A stretch of DNA of 32,723 nucleotides from Phycisphaerae bacterium (GCA_016931655.1 JAFGEJ010000120.1:1-32723), one strand, 5' to 3'; shown: positions 7,973 through 16,288, counted from the stretch's first letter. Made by a program: numbers and translations. The notes: generated by a model from the letters alone, not told the origin.

Positions 7973-9955
7973 TCAAGCCGACTTCGCCGGGGCTGAGATG
8001 TTCGGTTCATATTCCGGCACGGCCTCTCGCAGGGTCTGGATGATCGCGTCGCGGTCGGGGCAATTTTCCAGCGACTCGAACTTCTTCATCATCGCCTGGA
8101 CGCGATCCCACGGTACGGGCTGGTGTGCCCAGACGAGCACCTTGGGGTGCACGGTCGGTTCGATGTCCTCGCCCTCGGTGCGGAGTTCCTCGAAGAGTTT
8201 TTCGCCCGGGCGAATGCCCGTGTAGACAATGTCGATGTCCTCATCAGGCCGAAAGCCGCTCAGGGTAATCATTTGCTTCGCCAGGTCGGAGATTTTGACC
8301 GGCTCGCCCATATTCAGCAGGAAGATTTGCCCGCCTTCGCCGGTGGCGGCGGCCTGGAGGACCAGTTGGGCGGCTTCGGGAATGGTCATGAAATAGCGGG
8401 TCATGTCCGGATGGGTCACGGTAACGGGCCCGCCGGCGGCGATTTGCCGCCGAAACGTGGGCACGACCGAGCCGGCCGAGCCAAGGACGTTTCCGAATCG
8501 GACGGCTTTGAACTGCGTTTTGCAGCCCTCCCGGCCGTTGAGAGCCTGGGTATAAATTTCCCCCACGCGCTTGGAACAGCCCATGACGCTGGAGGGATTG
8601 ACGGCCTTGTCGGTGGAAATGGTTACAAACTCCGCCACGCCGAATTGGCACGAGGCGTCGGCGACGTTTTGCGTGCCCAGGATGTTATTTTTGATGGCCT
8701 CGCAGGGGTTGAGTTCCATCATCGGGACGTGCTTGTGGGCGGCGGCGTGGATAACGACGTCGGGGCGGCATTCCTCCCAGACGGCCATCACGCGGTTACG
8801 ATCGTAAATGTCGCCGATGCGAGGCGTGATGCGAAGGTCGGGATGGCTTTTTTTCAGTTCGTTTTCGATGTCGAACATGGGCGTTTCGGCCTGTTCGACG
8901 AGCACGAGATGGGCCGGGCCGAAATGGCAGATTTGACGGCACATTTCCGAGCCGATGCTCCCGCCGGAGCCGGTCACGAGCACCACGCGGTTGTAGATGA
9001 ACCGGGCGACGGCTTCGGTGTCGAGGTTGACCACGTCGCGCCCGAGCAGGTCGTTGATGTCCACCGGGCGAATCTGCGAGACGGTCACCCGCCCGTTGAT
9101 CAGGTCGCTCACGCCGGGTAAGGATTGAAACTTGAGCTTCGTGCCGCTGCACAGCTCAATCACGCGGCGAAGTTCCTTCTGCGACGCGGAGGGCATGGCG
9201 ATGAGGATTTCCTCGATGTTTTCCTCTTCGCAGATTTTGCGGAGGTCGTCGGTTTTTCCAAGCACCGGCGCACCGTGGATGAGGATGCCGCGCTTGGTCG
9301 GGTCGTCGTCGACCAGGCCCACCACGCGGAATCGCTCGACGCGCTGGCGGTTAATTTCGCGGATGATGGTCTCGGCGGCGTTGCCCGCCCCGACGACCAG
9401 CACGCGGCAGACGCCCTCTTCCGAGACGGGGCGAAGCTCCTCGCGGTAGATGCGAAAGCCCAGCCTCGCCGTGCTGACCAGGAAGACCGTGCCCAGAAAG
9501 TCCAGCACCAGCACGCCGCGCGGCATGAGTTGGAAATACGGCCCGATCACCGGCGGCAGGACGCGGTCGTACCATTTGGGCGCCTGGACAAACAGGGTAT
9601 AGCAGACAAAGGCGATCAGAACGAAAATCCACGCTCCCAGCAGGATGCGGGCAATATCCCGGATGCTCGAATACTGCCACCCCCCCCGAAACAACCGCAG
9701 CCGCCAGAAAACGGCGCTTTTGACGATCAGGAAAAACGGCAGCACGTACACGAAATTCTGCAGACCTTCCTGCCACGAGTACCGGGTTCCGACGACGACG
9801 TCTGAGCGGATCAGGTATGCCATCAGCAGAGACAGGCAGAACAGGAGCAAATGCACCAACACGCTTAACCAGTGACGATGGCGCACCACAAATGCTTCCA
9901 ACCCCGATAGTTCCGTTGACGGTGCGGCGGCGGTTTCGTTTTTTTGTATTGCCAT
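7973..9955 (-). CDS. Membrane-bound nucleotide-sugar 4,6-dehydratase, CapD/PglF/WbpM type
   Basis: At 660 aa this is the long two-domain form of the family. The N-terminal 170 residues contain about four membrane helices (LSVLVHLLLFCLSLLMAYLI is the first). A first Rossmann domain has VLVVGAGNAAETI (about residue 185), and a second extended-SDR domain has VLVTGSGGSIGSEMC (about 325). The catalytic-type motif STDKAVNPSSVMGCSKR has Met in place of the usual SDR Tyr, as is normal for PglF/WbpM dehydratases. The start at ATG 9955 has GGAAAG about 6 nt upstream; the track's upstream TTG (9994) has no such support. A promoter candidate lies at 10061-10089. The downstream aminotransferase gene follows within the same transcript. 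Likely substrate is UDP-GlcNAc, by family. Confidence 0.93.
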   Translation of the reverse strand: MAIQKNETAAAPSTELSGLEAFVVRHRHWLSVLVHLLLFCLSLLMAYLIRSDVVVGTRYSWQEGLQNFVYVLPFFLIVKSAVFWRLRLFRGGWQYSSIRDIARILLGAWIFVLIAFVCYTLFVQAPKWYDRVLPPVIGPYFQLMPRGVLVLDFLGTVFLVSTARLGFRIYREELRPVSEEGVCRVLVVGAGNAAETIIREINRQRVERFRVVGLVDDDPTKRGILIHGAPVLGKTDDLRKICEEENIEEILIAMPSASQKELRRVIELCSGTKLKFQSLPGVSDLINGRVTVSQIRPVDINDLLGRDVVNLDTEAVARFIYNRVVLVTGSGGSIGSEMCRQICHFGPAHLVLVEQAETPMFDIENELKKSHPDLRITPRIGDIYDRNRVMAVWEECRPDVVIHAAAHKHVPMMELNPCEAIKNNILGTQNVADASCQFGVAEFVTISTDKAVNPSSVMGCSKRVGEIYTQALNGREGCKTQFKAVRFGNVLGSAGSVVPTFRRQIAAGGPVTVTHPDMTRYFMTIPEAAQLVLQAAATGEGGQIFLLNMGEPVKISDLAKQMITLSGFRPDEDIDIVYTGIRPGEKLFEELRTEGEDIEPTVHPKVLVWAHQPVPWDRVQAMMKKFESLENCPDRDAIIQTLREAVPEYEPNISAPAKSA

Positions 9956-10060
9956 GCGCTTTCCACTGGTAACACGCACTCTACCGGAGAGCAAGGTTTT
10001 TTCGTGTTCTCGTTCTACGATGCCGGGAAAAACAAAGCTTGCCCGTGTACAGAAATTTTG

Positions 10061-10089
10061 ATTGTACTATGGAAACAAATTTCGGACAA
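10061..10089 (-). promoter_or_regulatory. Candidate promoter for capD-degT
   Basis: On the minus strand TTGTCC (10084-10089) is followed, after exactly 17 nt, by TACAAT (10061-10066). The leader to the capD ATG would be about 100 nt. The same -10 word occurs before several other genes here. Confidence 0.55.
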
Positions 10090-10130
10090 GGCCACAAATC
10101 CTTCTGCTCGGCTGTAAATTTTCCCTTCCG

Positions 10131-11327
10131 TCATTCGTCCTCAGACGGCGCCTCCGCCGGTGGAATGACCGGCATCATGGGAAGGGATTCCATGTCCGGG
10201 GAGGACGAGGTTTCTTCCAGTGTGCCCGAAACCGCGCCGGCATGCACCAGGCCCTTCCAGAACGTCTGGATGGCGTCGGCGAGTTCCTCGTTGTTTTTGC
10301 GATGCTCCCACGCCCGTCGCAGGGCCGCGGCGGCCTGATCGGGCTGTTTTTCCCGCCATTTCATGTACGCCAGTACCAGTTGGGCGTTGGCGTCGTCGGG
10401 GTCGGCCTGAGCGTATTCTTCCAGGCGGATCACGTCTTTGACAAATTGTCCGGCGTTGCCGTAAAAATCGCGAGGATGAACGGGAAGCAAAGGCAGTTCG
10501 GGGACCTCCCGCAGGACCCGCTGAAGATAGAGCGAAGGCATGTTGTATTCATTTCGGGCGGTGGCGAAATGCACGTGCATGAGACTGAGCTGGCTTTCAC
10601 TGGATTGGGAGGAAATTTCCGCCGCCGTTTCGAAGGACCGGGCGGCCTTGTTGTAGTCTTCCTTCCGGAAGGCGTCTTCCCCCTCGCGGATCAGCCGGCG
10701 ATAATGAAAGGATTCCCCCGTTTTGGGTGCGAGCGTTTTGAGAGTTTCATCGTCTTCGTCCTGGGCGTCGGAGTTTCGCGGAGAGGCCACCGCCGCGGCG
10801 TACGCACGGCCGGACGATTCGGCGGGCAGGGGAAACGTGGCGAGGGCTTCCGCGTCCGCCACGGCGGAGTGAACCTTCGTAGCCGAAGGCGTTGCCCCGG
10901 ACCCCGCCAGCACGGGCGCCGCGCCTCCGACGGTAGGCGGTGGCGCGTCGCCGCCGCCCAGGGCTGACGAGCCGAGAGCTCCGGGGGCGATGGTTTTCGT
11001 GCTCTTGCCGAATTGTACCCCAGCCGGCATCGTTCCGCCGAACGCCGAAGCCGGGTTTCCTCCCGTCCGACCGCCGCGATCGTTGAGTTGCCGGATGGAA
11101 GATCTCAATGCTCCACCTCCCTGGGGAGCACTGTAAAGATTTCCGTAGCTCCCCGCCCCGGCGGAGTAGGCGTTGAAACTCCTCGTCGCGGACGATTTGC
11201 CCACGCTCATGCCCGAAGAAATAGTCGAAAGACTTTTGATCTTGGAACTCTGCGCTCGCCCGGACGACGCCGGAAGGCATAGCAGAAGTACCATGCCCGT
11301 TACGCGAATGATTCGTTGATATTTCAT
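10131..11327 (-). CDS. Exported TPR-repeat protein with low-complexity N-terminal half (398 aa)
   Basis: Residues 1-25 form a Sec signal peptide (MKYQRIIRVTGMVLLLCLPASS, likely cut after GRA). Residues 26-200 are rich in Ser, Gly and Ala with no recognisable fold. From about 207 to 360 the protein is helical with TPR-like units (GEDAFRKEDYNKAARSFETA, AYMKWREKQPDQAAAALRRA). The tail is acidic (PSEDE). TPR proteins usually act as protein-protein scaffolds; no enzyme motif is seen. It starts 49 bp after the AsmA-like gene in the same direction and may share its transcript. The next gene down (capD) has its own promoter candidate, so a joint role with it is not implied. Confidence 0.78.
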   Translation of the reverse strand: MKYQRIIRVTGMVLLLCLPASSGRAQSSKIKSLSTISSGMSVGKSSATRSFNAYSAGAGSYGNLYSAPQGGGALRSSIRQLNDRGGRTGGNPASAFGGTMPAGVQFGKSTKTIAPGALGSSALGGGDAPPPTVGGAAPVLAGSGATPSATKVHSAVADAEALATFPLPAESSGRAYAAAVASPRNSDAQDEDDETLKTLAPKTGESFHYRRLIREGEDAFRKEDYNKAARSFETAAEISSQSSESQLSLMHVHFATARNEYNMPSLYLQRVLREVPELPLLPVHPRDFYGNAGQFVKDVIRLEEYAQADPDDANAQLVLAYMKWREKQPDQAAAALRRAWEHRKNNEELADAIQTFWKGLVHAGAVSGTLEETSSSPDMESLPMMPVIPPAEAPSEDE

Positions 11328-11376
11328 GACGTTTCCCTTCGCCTATAATAAATATAACACAGTCGGGGCGATAAAG

Positions 11377-12918
11377 TTACTCTTCCTTTTCCAGGCCGGT
11401 CAAATCGCCGCCGGTGCGGGCGACGTCCCGGAAGAACGACGCCACGCCCGACGTGACGTTTCGGATCGGTTCGACGCGAATGCGGGGGCGGTTCCAGTCG
11501 CCGGTGACGCGAAGGGCCGTCAACTGGTTCACGCTGTTGGCCGCCCATCCGAGGATGGGAATTTTGCCCAGGTCGTTGAGCGTCCCGCCGAGGATGCGCA
11601 GGTCCATTCGGTGATCGATGATATCCACCGTGCCGTCGGGTTCGGCTATGACGGCTACCAGATTGTTCCCCAGCCGTGCCTGGGCCAACGTCATCACGCC
11701 GCCGCGCAGCTCGAAGATCATCCGCAGATCGCTGCCCCGCCGGATGTTGTCCCGTTCGACGTGCAACGCGCGGAATACGTCCTCGATCACGTGCACCTGA
11801 TCGAGGTCGGAATCATCCATCGCCACCGCGCCGTCCATTTCCAGGTCTCGCGGGTCGCCCGTTGTGCCGGCGATGTCGTCGATCAGCACCGAGGCGTAGC
11901 CGTACCTGACCTTCTGCGTCGGGTCATAGGCGTCGTAGAACGCCCGAAGCGGAACGCGGTGTGCCTGCACGTTGCCGGTGAACGTTGCCGGCCTGTCGGG
12001 CGCGACGTGCATCTTCATCTCGCCACGCAGGCGTCCCTCGCCGACCTTCACGGAAAACCGGGGGATCTCCAGCGTTCCGTCGTGGTAGGTGATTCGGGGC
12101 AGGTGAACGTCGTGCAGGACGAGGGGTTTGATTTGCGCGCCGTTTTCCAGCGGCCCCCGGCCCAGCAGCGAGCGCAGGTCGCGGACGATCAGCCGGGAGA
12201 GATTCACGCGGAATTCCGCGCGGGCGTGGGCGTCGGTGCGGTCGCCGTGGGTCAGGGTGAGGTCGCCGCCGGCCGACGCCGTCCCGTAAAAGCGAAGATT
12301 TTGCAGCAGGCCCAGCTCCGTCGGCGGAATTGTATCCCGTGGAAAGTGCGGATCGGATTCCACGACCACCAGCGAAATGTCGTTCAGGAACGTTTTTTCA
12401 ACTTCGATGTAATACTTCACGTCCCATCGACTCGGCGGGCTTGCCGGCGGGGTGGAGGAATCGAGCATTTCGTCGATGGCGGCGCCCTTCACGGGGAGAT
12501 TCACCTGTCCTTCGTCGAGATACACGGTGGCGGCCGGCTCGTCGACGTGGATTTCGTGCAAAATCGGGCGGAAGCTCGGCCAGTCGCGCAGATAGTAGGT
12601 CAGGCTTTCGATATGCACCCACTGGCGCCCGACGGAGTCGCGCAGGGACACGTTGGACAAGACGGCCGTGCCGTCGGCGAAGTTGAAGTCCACACTCCCG
12701 ATATCCATCGGCCCGGACCAGTAGTTTTTCAGAAACGACCGCGTCGCCCAGCGCCAGAAGCTTGGCGCCGCCACGTGACGCACAAGGACGATCAAAACGA
12801 CGGCCAGGAGCACTAGGCGAATCCCCCAGCGCAGCAGGGCGCGAAACCACCTTCGCTTGCGCCGCCGCGGTGGGTCGGCCGGGGCGGCCTTGCCGGTTGG
12901 CCTGTGCTTTTCCGTCAT
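11377..12918 (-). CDS. AsmA-like envelope protein (513 aa)
   Basis: The chosen start gives MTEKHRPTGK, a very basic cytoplasmic stretch (PPRRRKRRWFRALLR) and one membrane helix at about 31-47 (IRLVLLAVVLIVLV), then a large beta-rich exported part. The fold reads like AsmA/YhdP/TamB-type proteins, now seen as bridges for lipid transport between membranes; the C-terminal segment LGGTLNDLGKIPILGWAANS and VTGDWNRPRIRVEP is typical of their end region. The ORF track begins 57 nt upstream, overlapping the divergent DUF547 gene; GGAA upstream of 12918 supports the shorter start. The spacing to the divergent gene (42 bp) means the two promoters must overlap. The family call is moderate. Confidence 0.72.
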   Translation of the reverse strand: MTEKHRPTGKAAPADPPRRRKRRWFRALLRWGIRLVLLAVVLIVLVRHVAAPSFWRWATRSFLKNYWSGPMDIGSVDFNFADGTAVLSNVSLRDSVGRQWVHIESLTYYLRDWPSFRPILHEIHVDEPAATVYLDEGQVNLPVKGAAIDEMLDSSTPPASPPSRWDVKYYIEVEKTFLNDISLVVVESDPHFPRDTIPPTELGLLQNLRFYGTASAGGDLTLTHGDRTDAHARAEFRVNLSRLIVRDLRSLLGRGPLENGAQIKPLVLHDVHLPRITYHDGTLEIPRFSVKVGEGRLRGEMKMHVAPDRPATFTGNVQAHRVPLRAFYDAYDPTQKVRYGYASVLIDDIAGTTGDPRDLEMDGAVAMDDSDLDQVHVIEDVFRALHVERDNIRRGSDLRMIFELRGGVMTLAQARLGNNLVAVIAEPDGTVDIIDHRMDLRILGGTLNDLGKIPILGWAANSVNQLTALRVTGDWNRPRIRVEPIRNVTSGVASFFRDVARTGGDLTGLEKEE

Positions 12919-12923
12919 GGGGG

Positions 12924-12953
12924 TTGTTCCGTTCGGGGTCCGGGCCGTACAAT
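12924..12953 (+). promoter_or_regulatory. Candidate promoter for the DUF547 gene (leaderless type)
   Basis: TTGTTC (12924-12929) and TACAAT (12948-12953) are 18 nt apart. Only 7 nt (CGCGGGT) separate the -10 box from ATG 12961, so transcription would begin at or next to the start codon. Confidence 0.5.
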
Positions 12954-12960
12954 CGCGGGT

Positions 12961-13773
12961 ATGATAACAGGACATCGTATGCTTATGGGAGGAATTCTAC
13001 TCGCCGCCGTCGTCGGCTGCGACGTCAAGCCGAGCGTTGTGACGCTCGACGTGACCGCCGTTGCGCCCACCACCGACGTGAAGGACTTAGCAGCCGTCCT
13101 GAAACGCTGCGTTGACAAGAACGGCTTCATTGACGTGGATAAATATCGGAGCGTCGCCGGCCGGCTCGAACGGCAACTGGCGCGCCTGGCGGTGTCAGGT
13201 CCGGACGCCTCGGGGCAATTGTATCCCACTGCCGACGACCGCCTGGCCTACTGGTACAACGCGCGGGCCGCCTGGTCGATCGCACTGGCGATGCGCCTGC
13301 ATAATAAGGAGAAGAAAAAGGACGCCGCCGGGTTAAAGGCGTTTCTGTTTCCCCTGAACGGCCGGCAGATGACGCTGGAGGAGATCGACCGGGCCGTCTT
13401 CGCCCTCGGCGGATACCAGGCCGTCGTGGCGGCCCCCGGTGCAGCCCTGCAATGCGCCGCCTTGCCGGAAGAACCCTTCACCGCCCAGACCATCCGCCGG
13501 GCCGTCCGTCTGCGATTCGGCGCGTTTGTGGACGATTGGCGGCGGTTCGTCATCGACGTGGAAACGCAACAGATTCGTTTTCCGCCGGTGCTGTGGCGGT
13601 ATCGCGAGTCCATTCTCGCCGAACAGGACAAACGCTACGGCACGCCGCGGGCGACGTTCACCACGGCCATGCTGCCGCTGGTGAGCGGCTCGGCTGTCCG
13701 ACGCCTCCAGGACGCCGTGGGATACACCTGCGTGGAGAACATCGCACCCGACGAACTGACGCTGAGGGAGTAA
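12961..13773 (+). CDS. DUF547-family lipoprotein (270 aa)
   Basis: The start at 12961 gives MITGHRMLMGGILLAAVVGC, a short lipoprotein signal peptide with a VVGC lipobox-like site, so the mature protein is probably lipid-anchored through Cys20. The body has DUF547 features: a segment reading RLAYWYNARAAWSIALAMRL (the family's YWxNxYNA-like core), the following GRQMTLEEID, and conserved aromatic and Arg residues. Biochemical function of DUF547 is unknown to me. The ORF track begins at 12904, inside the divergent gene. 12961 is favoured by the adjacent promoter and signal peptide; 12979 (MLMGG), with AGGA 6 nt upstream, is the alternative. It is followed by a 469-bp non-coding repeat mosaic. Confidence 0.82.
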   Translation: MITGHRMLMGGILLAAVVGCDVKPSVVTLDVTAVAPTTDVKDLAAVLKRCVDKNGFIDVDKYRSVAGRLERQLARLAVSGPDASGQLYPTADDRLAYWYNARAAWSIALAMRLHNKEKKKDAAGLKAFLFPLNGRQMTLEEIDRAVFALGGYQAVVAAPGAALQCAALPEEPFTAQTIRRAVRLRFGAFVDDWRRFVIDVETQQIRFPPVLWRYRESILAEQDKRYGTPRATFTTAMLPLVSGSAVRRLQDAVGYTCVENIAPDELTLRE

Positions 13774-13816
13774 TGCCAAACATATCAAAGTAAATGCGTG
13801 GCGCACTTAGTTCTTG

Positions 13817-13864
13817 CATGGTGGAGCCTACCTATGGCATCCCTGCGGGACCTGCTCCACCATG
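13817..13864. repeat. Hairpin with 11-bp perfect arms after the DUF547 gene
   Basis: CATGGTGGAGC (13817-13827) is the exact inverted copy of GCTCCACCATG (13854-13864), with an internal small hairpin ATCCCTGCGGGAC in the loop. No T-tract follows, so it is better called a repeat element than an intrinsic terminator. Confidence 0.6.
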
Positions 13865-13956
13865 TTCATGCACCATTATACATTGGCGTAACGCGTATGA
13901 ATGAAGCTTCTCCGAAATTTTGTTGTTTTTTCCTGTCCCGAAGGGACAGAAAGCAT

Positions 13957-14122
13957 CTAGCCGGGGGTGAGCGAAGCGAACCCCCGGAAAAGGACTTATT
14001 TTCTTATAGCCCCAACGGGGCGACAGCGACGATTCTTTCTCAACGAACTCGCTGCCGTCCCGTCGGGACTCAAAATAAAACAGCCCTCTATCCGGGGGTT
14101 CGCTTCGCTCACCCCCGGCTAG
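13957..14122. repeat. 31-bp perfect inverted repeat pair around a GC-rich core
   Basis: CTAGCCGGGGGTGAGCGAAG... (31 nt, 13957-13987) recurs as an exact inverted copy at 14092-14122, separated by 104 bp that contain further partial mirror pieces (CCCCAACGGGGCGACAGCG against CGCTGCCGTCCCGTCGGGA). Small hairpins CTGTCCCGAAGGGACAG and CGGCCCTTCGGGCCG flank it. The short ORFs on both strands (13798-14187, 13832-14158) share the word AGGERSEPP because of the symmetry and are not genes. Confidence 0.8.
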
Positions 14123-14190
14123 ACGCTTACCGGCCCTTCGGGCCGAAGAGAAGAACAATCAATACGGTAATTTCTGGACAGCCTTAAACA

Positions 14191-14228
14191 ACGTGGTTGC
14201 TGCATTCCTTCGGGATTCCGCAAACCAC
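14191..14228. repeat. GTGGTT...AACCAC hairpin repeat, copy 1
   Basis: ACGTGGTTGCTGCATTCCTT... ending CGCAAACCAC folds with GTGGTT pairing AACCAC and an inner TTCGGGA loop. A second diverged copy lies at 16251-16288, on the other side of the toroid-DUF4159 gene, in the same orientation. Confidence 0.65.
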
Positions 14229-14242
14229 ATCGCCCGCATCTG

Positions 14243-16009
14243 ATGAAAAGAACGGTGATTGAAATAAATCGACATGTTGTGTTTCGTATGACGGCGTTGC
14301 TGCTGGCGGGGGCGTGTTTTTCCGCCCAGCCGTCCGCCGTCGCGGACGAGGCGCCGGGCGGTGCGCAAAAGCGAACCATTTCGCGTCGCCAACTGGACAA
14401 AGCCGTCAAACTCGGCCTGTGGCGCCTGGCCGGGCGAACCTCCCGCACCGGCCGAGTTGCCAGCCGGGCGTATCGCTACCAGGACGGCGGAATCGAGGCC
14501 CTGGTCGCCTTAGCGGCCCTGGAGGCCGGCGGCGACCCCCGCTCACCGGGCCTGCGCGTCCTCCTGAAGCGCCTGGCGAAGCGATCCCCCGAACGGACAG
14601 CCGCCCGCGCCCTGCGGGCGATGGTCTACGCCCGCCTGGGCAAATCCCGCCGCAGGTTGCTCCGCGACGACGTGCAATGGCTCCTTCACGCCCAACGCGA
14701 CGACGGCGGTTGGGGCGAAACGCCTTCGGCGCCTTGTGACGTGTTCGACGGCGCCCTGGCGATGCTGGCGCTGGGACAGGCCGACCGGCTTGGGGCAGCC
14801 ACGCCCACGTCGGCGTGGGATCGCGCCAAGCAGTTCCTGTTGGCCGCCCAGAATCCCGACGGCGGATACGGCTATCAATATGCACCGGGAGAGACGCCCC
14901 GCCTGCGGGGCTTTTCCAATGGTTCCGCGACCGCCGCGGCTGCCGTCATGTGGAGCGTCCTGATCGACCGCAAGCAACTCCCTCCGCCCGGGGACGTGGA
15001 AAACCACCTGTGGAAATGCTTCCTGCGGACGGCCCACTGGCTGGAGGGGCACTTCAACATCCAGGCCGTGCCCGAATGGTACTGGGGCGACGCGCCGGAA
15101 CACGCCTACCGTTACCTTCTGCTGCTGGCGGCGCCGTCGCTGACGGCCTCGCGCAGCCAGTGGGCGCATCTACCGGGACAGTTGGCCGCCTTTCTGCTGG
15201 ATAGCCGAAAGCCCGAAGAGGAATCCTGGGCGACGCAGCCTCTGGCCGAGGACGACGCGGTGGCCGCGGCCTGGTACGTCCTGACGCTCTGCCGCGCCCG
15301 GCAGGAACTGCTAGCCGCCCAGCCCGAACCGACCAAAATCGCACCGGCCTTCCACCCCGGTATGCTGCTGCTGGTCGGACGCATCCACCACGCCGGCGAT
15401 TGGAACGCGCAGGAGCATACCGAAGATCGCTGGTCCGAAGCACTGGCAGCCGCGGTCAGCGTGGGCTTAAAGCGGCAGGACGTTTTCGCGGGGCAGGATT
15501 ACAATCCAGGCGTGGCGATGGTGCACTTAACGGGCACGCGGCTGGAGGGGTTCGGCGCGCCGGCAAGGGCGGCGCTGAAGACGTATCTCCAGCGCGGCGG
15601 CATGGTGCTGATCGACCCAGCCGCCGGCGGGCGGGAATTTTTCGACCAGGCGCGGGACATGCTGGTGCGAATGTTCGGGCCGGGGTCGATTACGCTCCTT
15701 CCGCCGGACGATCCGCTGGTCACGGGCCGATTCGCCGGCGACGTCGGCAGCAACTTATCCGCCGTACGGCTGACGCCCGCCGCCGCCCAACACGCCGGCC
15801 GAGCCCAGGGTCCGCCGATTCTGTGGGTGGTGAAAGACCAGGGCCGAATCGTCGCCGTGCTCAGCCGCTATTCGCTGGCCGTCCCGTCGGCCGAGGCGCC
15901 CTCCGATCCACCAGCCGGCTACGACCCCGCCGACGCCCAACGCATCGCCATCAACGTCCTGCTCTACACCTACGCCGCCAGACAGCAGGGACTGGGAACT
16001 GGGGATTAG
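14243..16009 (+). CDS. Exported alpha/alpha-toroid (prenyltransferase/squalene-cyclase-like) protein with C-terminal DUF4159
   Basis: At 588 aa it opens with a signal peptide (a hydrophobic stretch MTALLLAGACFSAQPSAVA after a basic start). Residues about 45-350 carry the repeated toroid motifs of the terpenoid cyclase/prenyltransferase fold (QRDDGGWGE at about 151, AQNPDGGYGYQ at about 202), without a DxDD cyclase acid motif that I can see, so it may be a binding scaffold. From about 370 (FHPGMLLLVGRIHHAGDWN) to the end it fits DUF4159, with MVHLTGTR and LQRGGMVLIDPAAGG. Such fusions are common in planctomycetes; function is unknown. The extreme C-terminus (GLGTGD-stop) is encoded by a GGGACTGGGAACTGGGGATT repeat, so the native end was probably altered by the repeat. 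The start could also be the ATG 45 nt downstream. Confidence 0.8.
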   Translation: MKRTVIEINRHVVFRMTALLLAGACFSAQPSAVADEAPGGAQKRTISRRQLDKAVKLGLWRLAGRTSRTGRVASRAYRYQDGGIEALVALAALEAGGDPRSPGLRVLLKRLAKRSPERTAARALRAMVYARLGKSRRRLLRDDVQWLLHAQRDDGGWGETPSAPCDVFDGALAMLALGQADRLGAATPTSAWDRAKQFLLAAQNPDGGYGYQYAPGETPRLRGFSNGSATAAAAVMWSVLIDRKQLPPPGDVENHLWKCFLRTAHWLEGHFNIQAVPEWYWGDAPEHAYRYLLLLAAPSLTASRSQWAHLPGQLAAFLLDSRKPEEESWATQPLAEDDAVAAAWYVLTLCRARQELLAAQPEPTKIAPAFHPGMLLLVGRIHHAGDWNAQEHTEDRWSEALAAAVSVGLKRQDVFAGQDYNPGVAMVHLTGTRLEGFGAPARAALKTYLQRGGMVLIDPAAGGREFFDQARDMLVRMFGPGSITLLPPDDPLVTGRFAGDVGSNLSAVRLTPAAAQHAGRAQGPPILWVVKDQGRIVAVLSRYSLAVPSAEAPSDPPAGYDPADAQRIAINVLLYTYAARQQGLGTGD

Positions 16010-16024
16010 GGACTGGGGACTAGC
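15988..16024. repeat. GGGACTGGGGA-type short repeat at a gene end
   Basis: GGGACTGGGAACTGGGGATT is followed by another GGGACTGGGGACTAG. The word GGGACT/GGGAACT repeats three to four times. It spans the stop codon (TAG) of the DUF4159 gene. Confidence 0.6.
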
Positions 16025-16038
16025 AGCCCGTTTAGAAA

Positions 16039-16218
16039 GTGTCGCGGGCATCCTGCCCGCGAGTACCGAGGGCATCTTGCCCTCGGGATGACCTTATTTT
16101 CGCGGCCAAGATGGCCGCGATACGCGCGGGCGAGACGCCCGCGACACGAACCCATCACCCGGCCTACAAGGCCGGGCCTAAACCCGCCTACGGCGGGGGA
16201 AGGGTTGTAAACAACCCT
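16039..16218. repeat. Array of seven consecutive short hairpins
   Basis: Successive perfect or near-perfect hairpins are CGCGGGCATCCTGCCCGCG (16043), GAGGGCATCTTGCCCTC (16068), CGCGGCCAAGATGGCCGCG (16101), CGCGGGCGAGACGCCCGCG (16125), CCCGGCCTACAAGGCCGGG (16158), CCCGCCTACGGCGGG (16183) and AGGGTTGTAAACAACCCT (16201). The first four are also enclosed by an outer pair, GTGTCGCGGGC / GCCCGCGACAC (16039-16147). No gene is present in this gap (16010-16309). Confidence 0.85.
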
Positions 16219-16250
16219 GAAGAAGATTTTATGGTGAAATAACGAAATAA

Positions 16251-16288
16251 ACGTGGTTACTGCGTCCCTGCGGGACTCCGCGAACCAC
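16251..16288. repeat. GTGGTT...AACCAC hairpin repeat, copy 2
   Basis: ACGTGGTTACTGCGTCCCTG... ending CGCGAACCAC is a diverged copy of 14191-14228 with the same arms and loop position. Confidence 0.65.

Noticed and set aside
6993-9805. Long plus-strand ORFs (6993-8225, 8123-9121, 9125-9805) opposite degT/capD
   Set aside because: They tile one another in different frames over two clear minus-strand enzymes and show no domain.
13798-14187. Two overlapping ORFs (plus 13798-14187, minus 13832-14158)
   Set aside because: They share the same peptide words on opposite strands because the DNA is a long inverted repeat; no independent coding signal.
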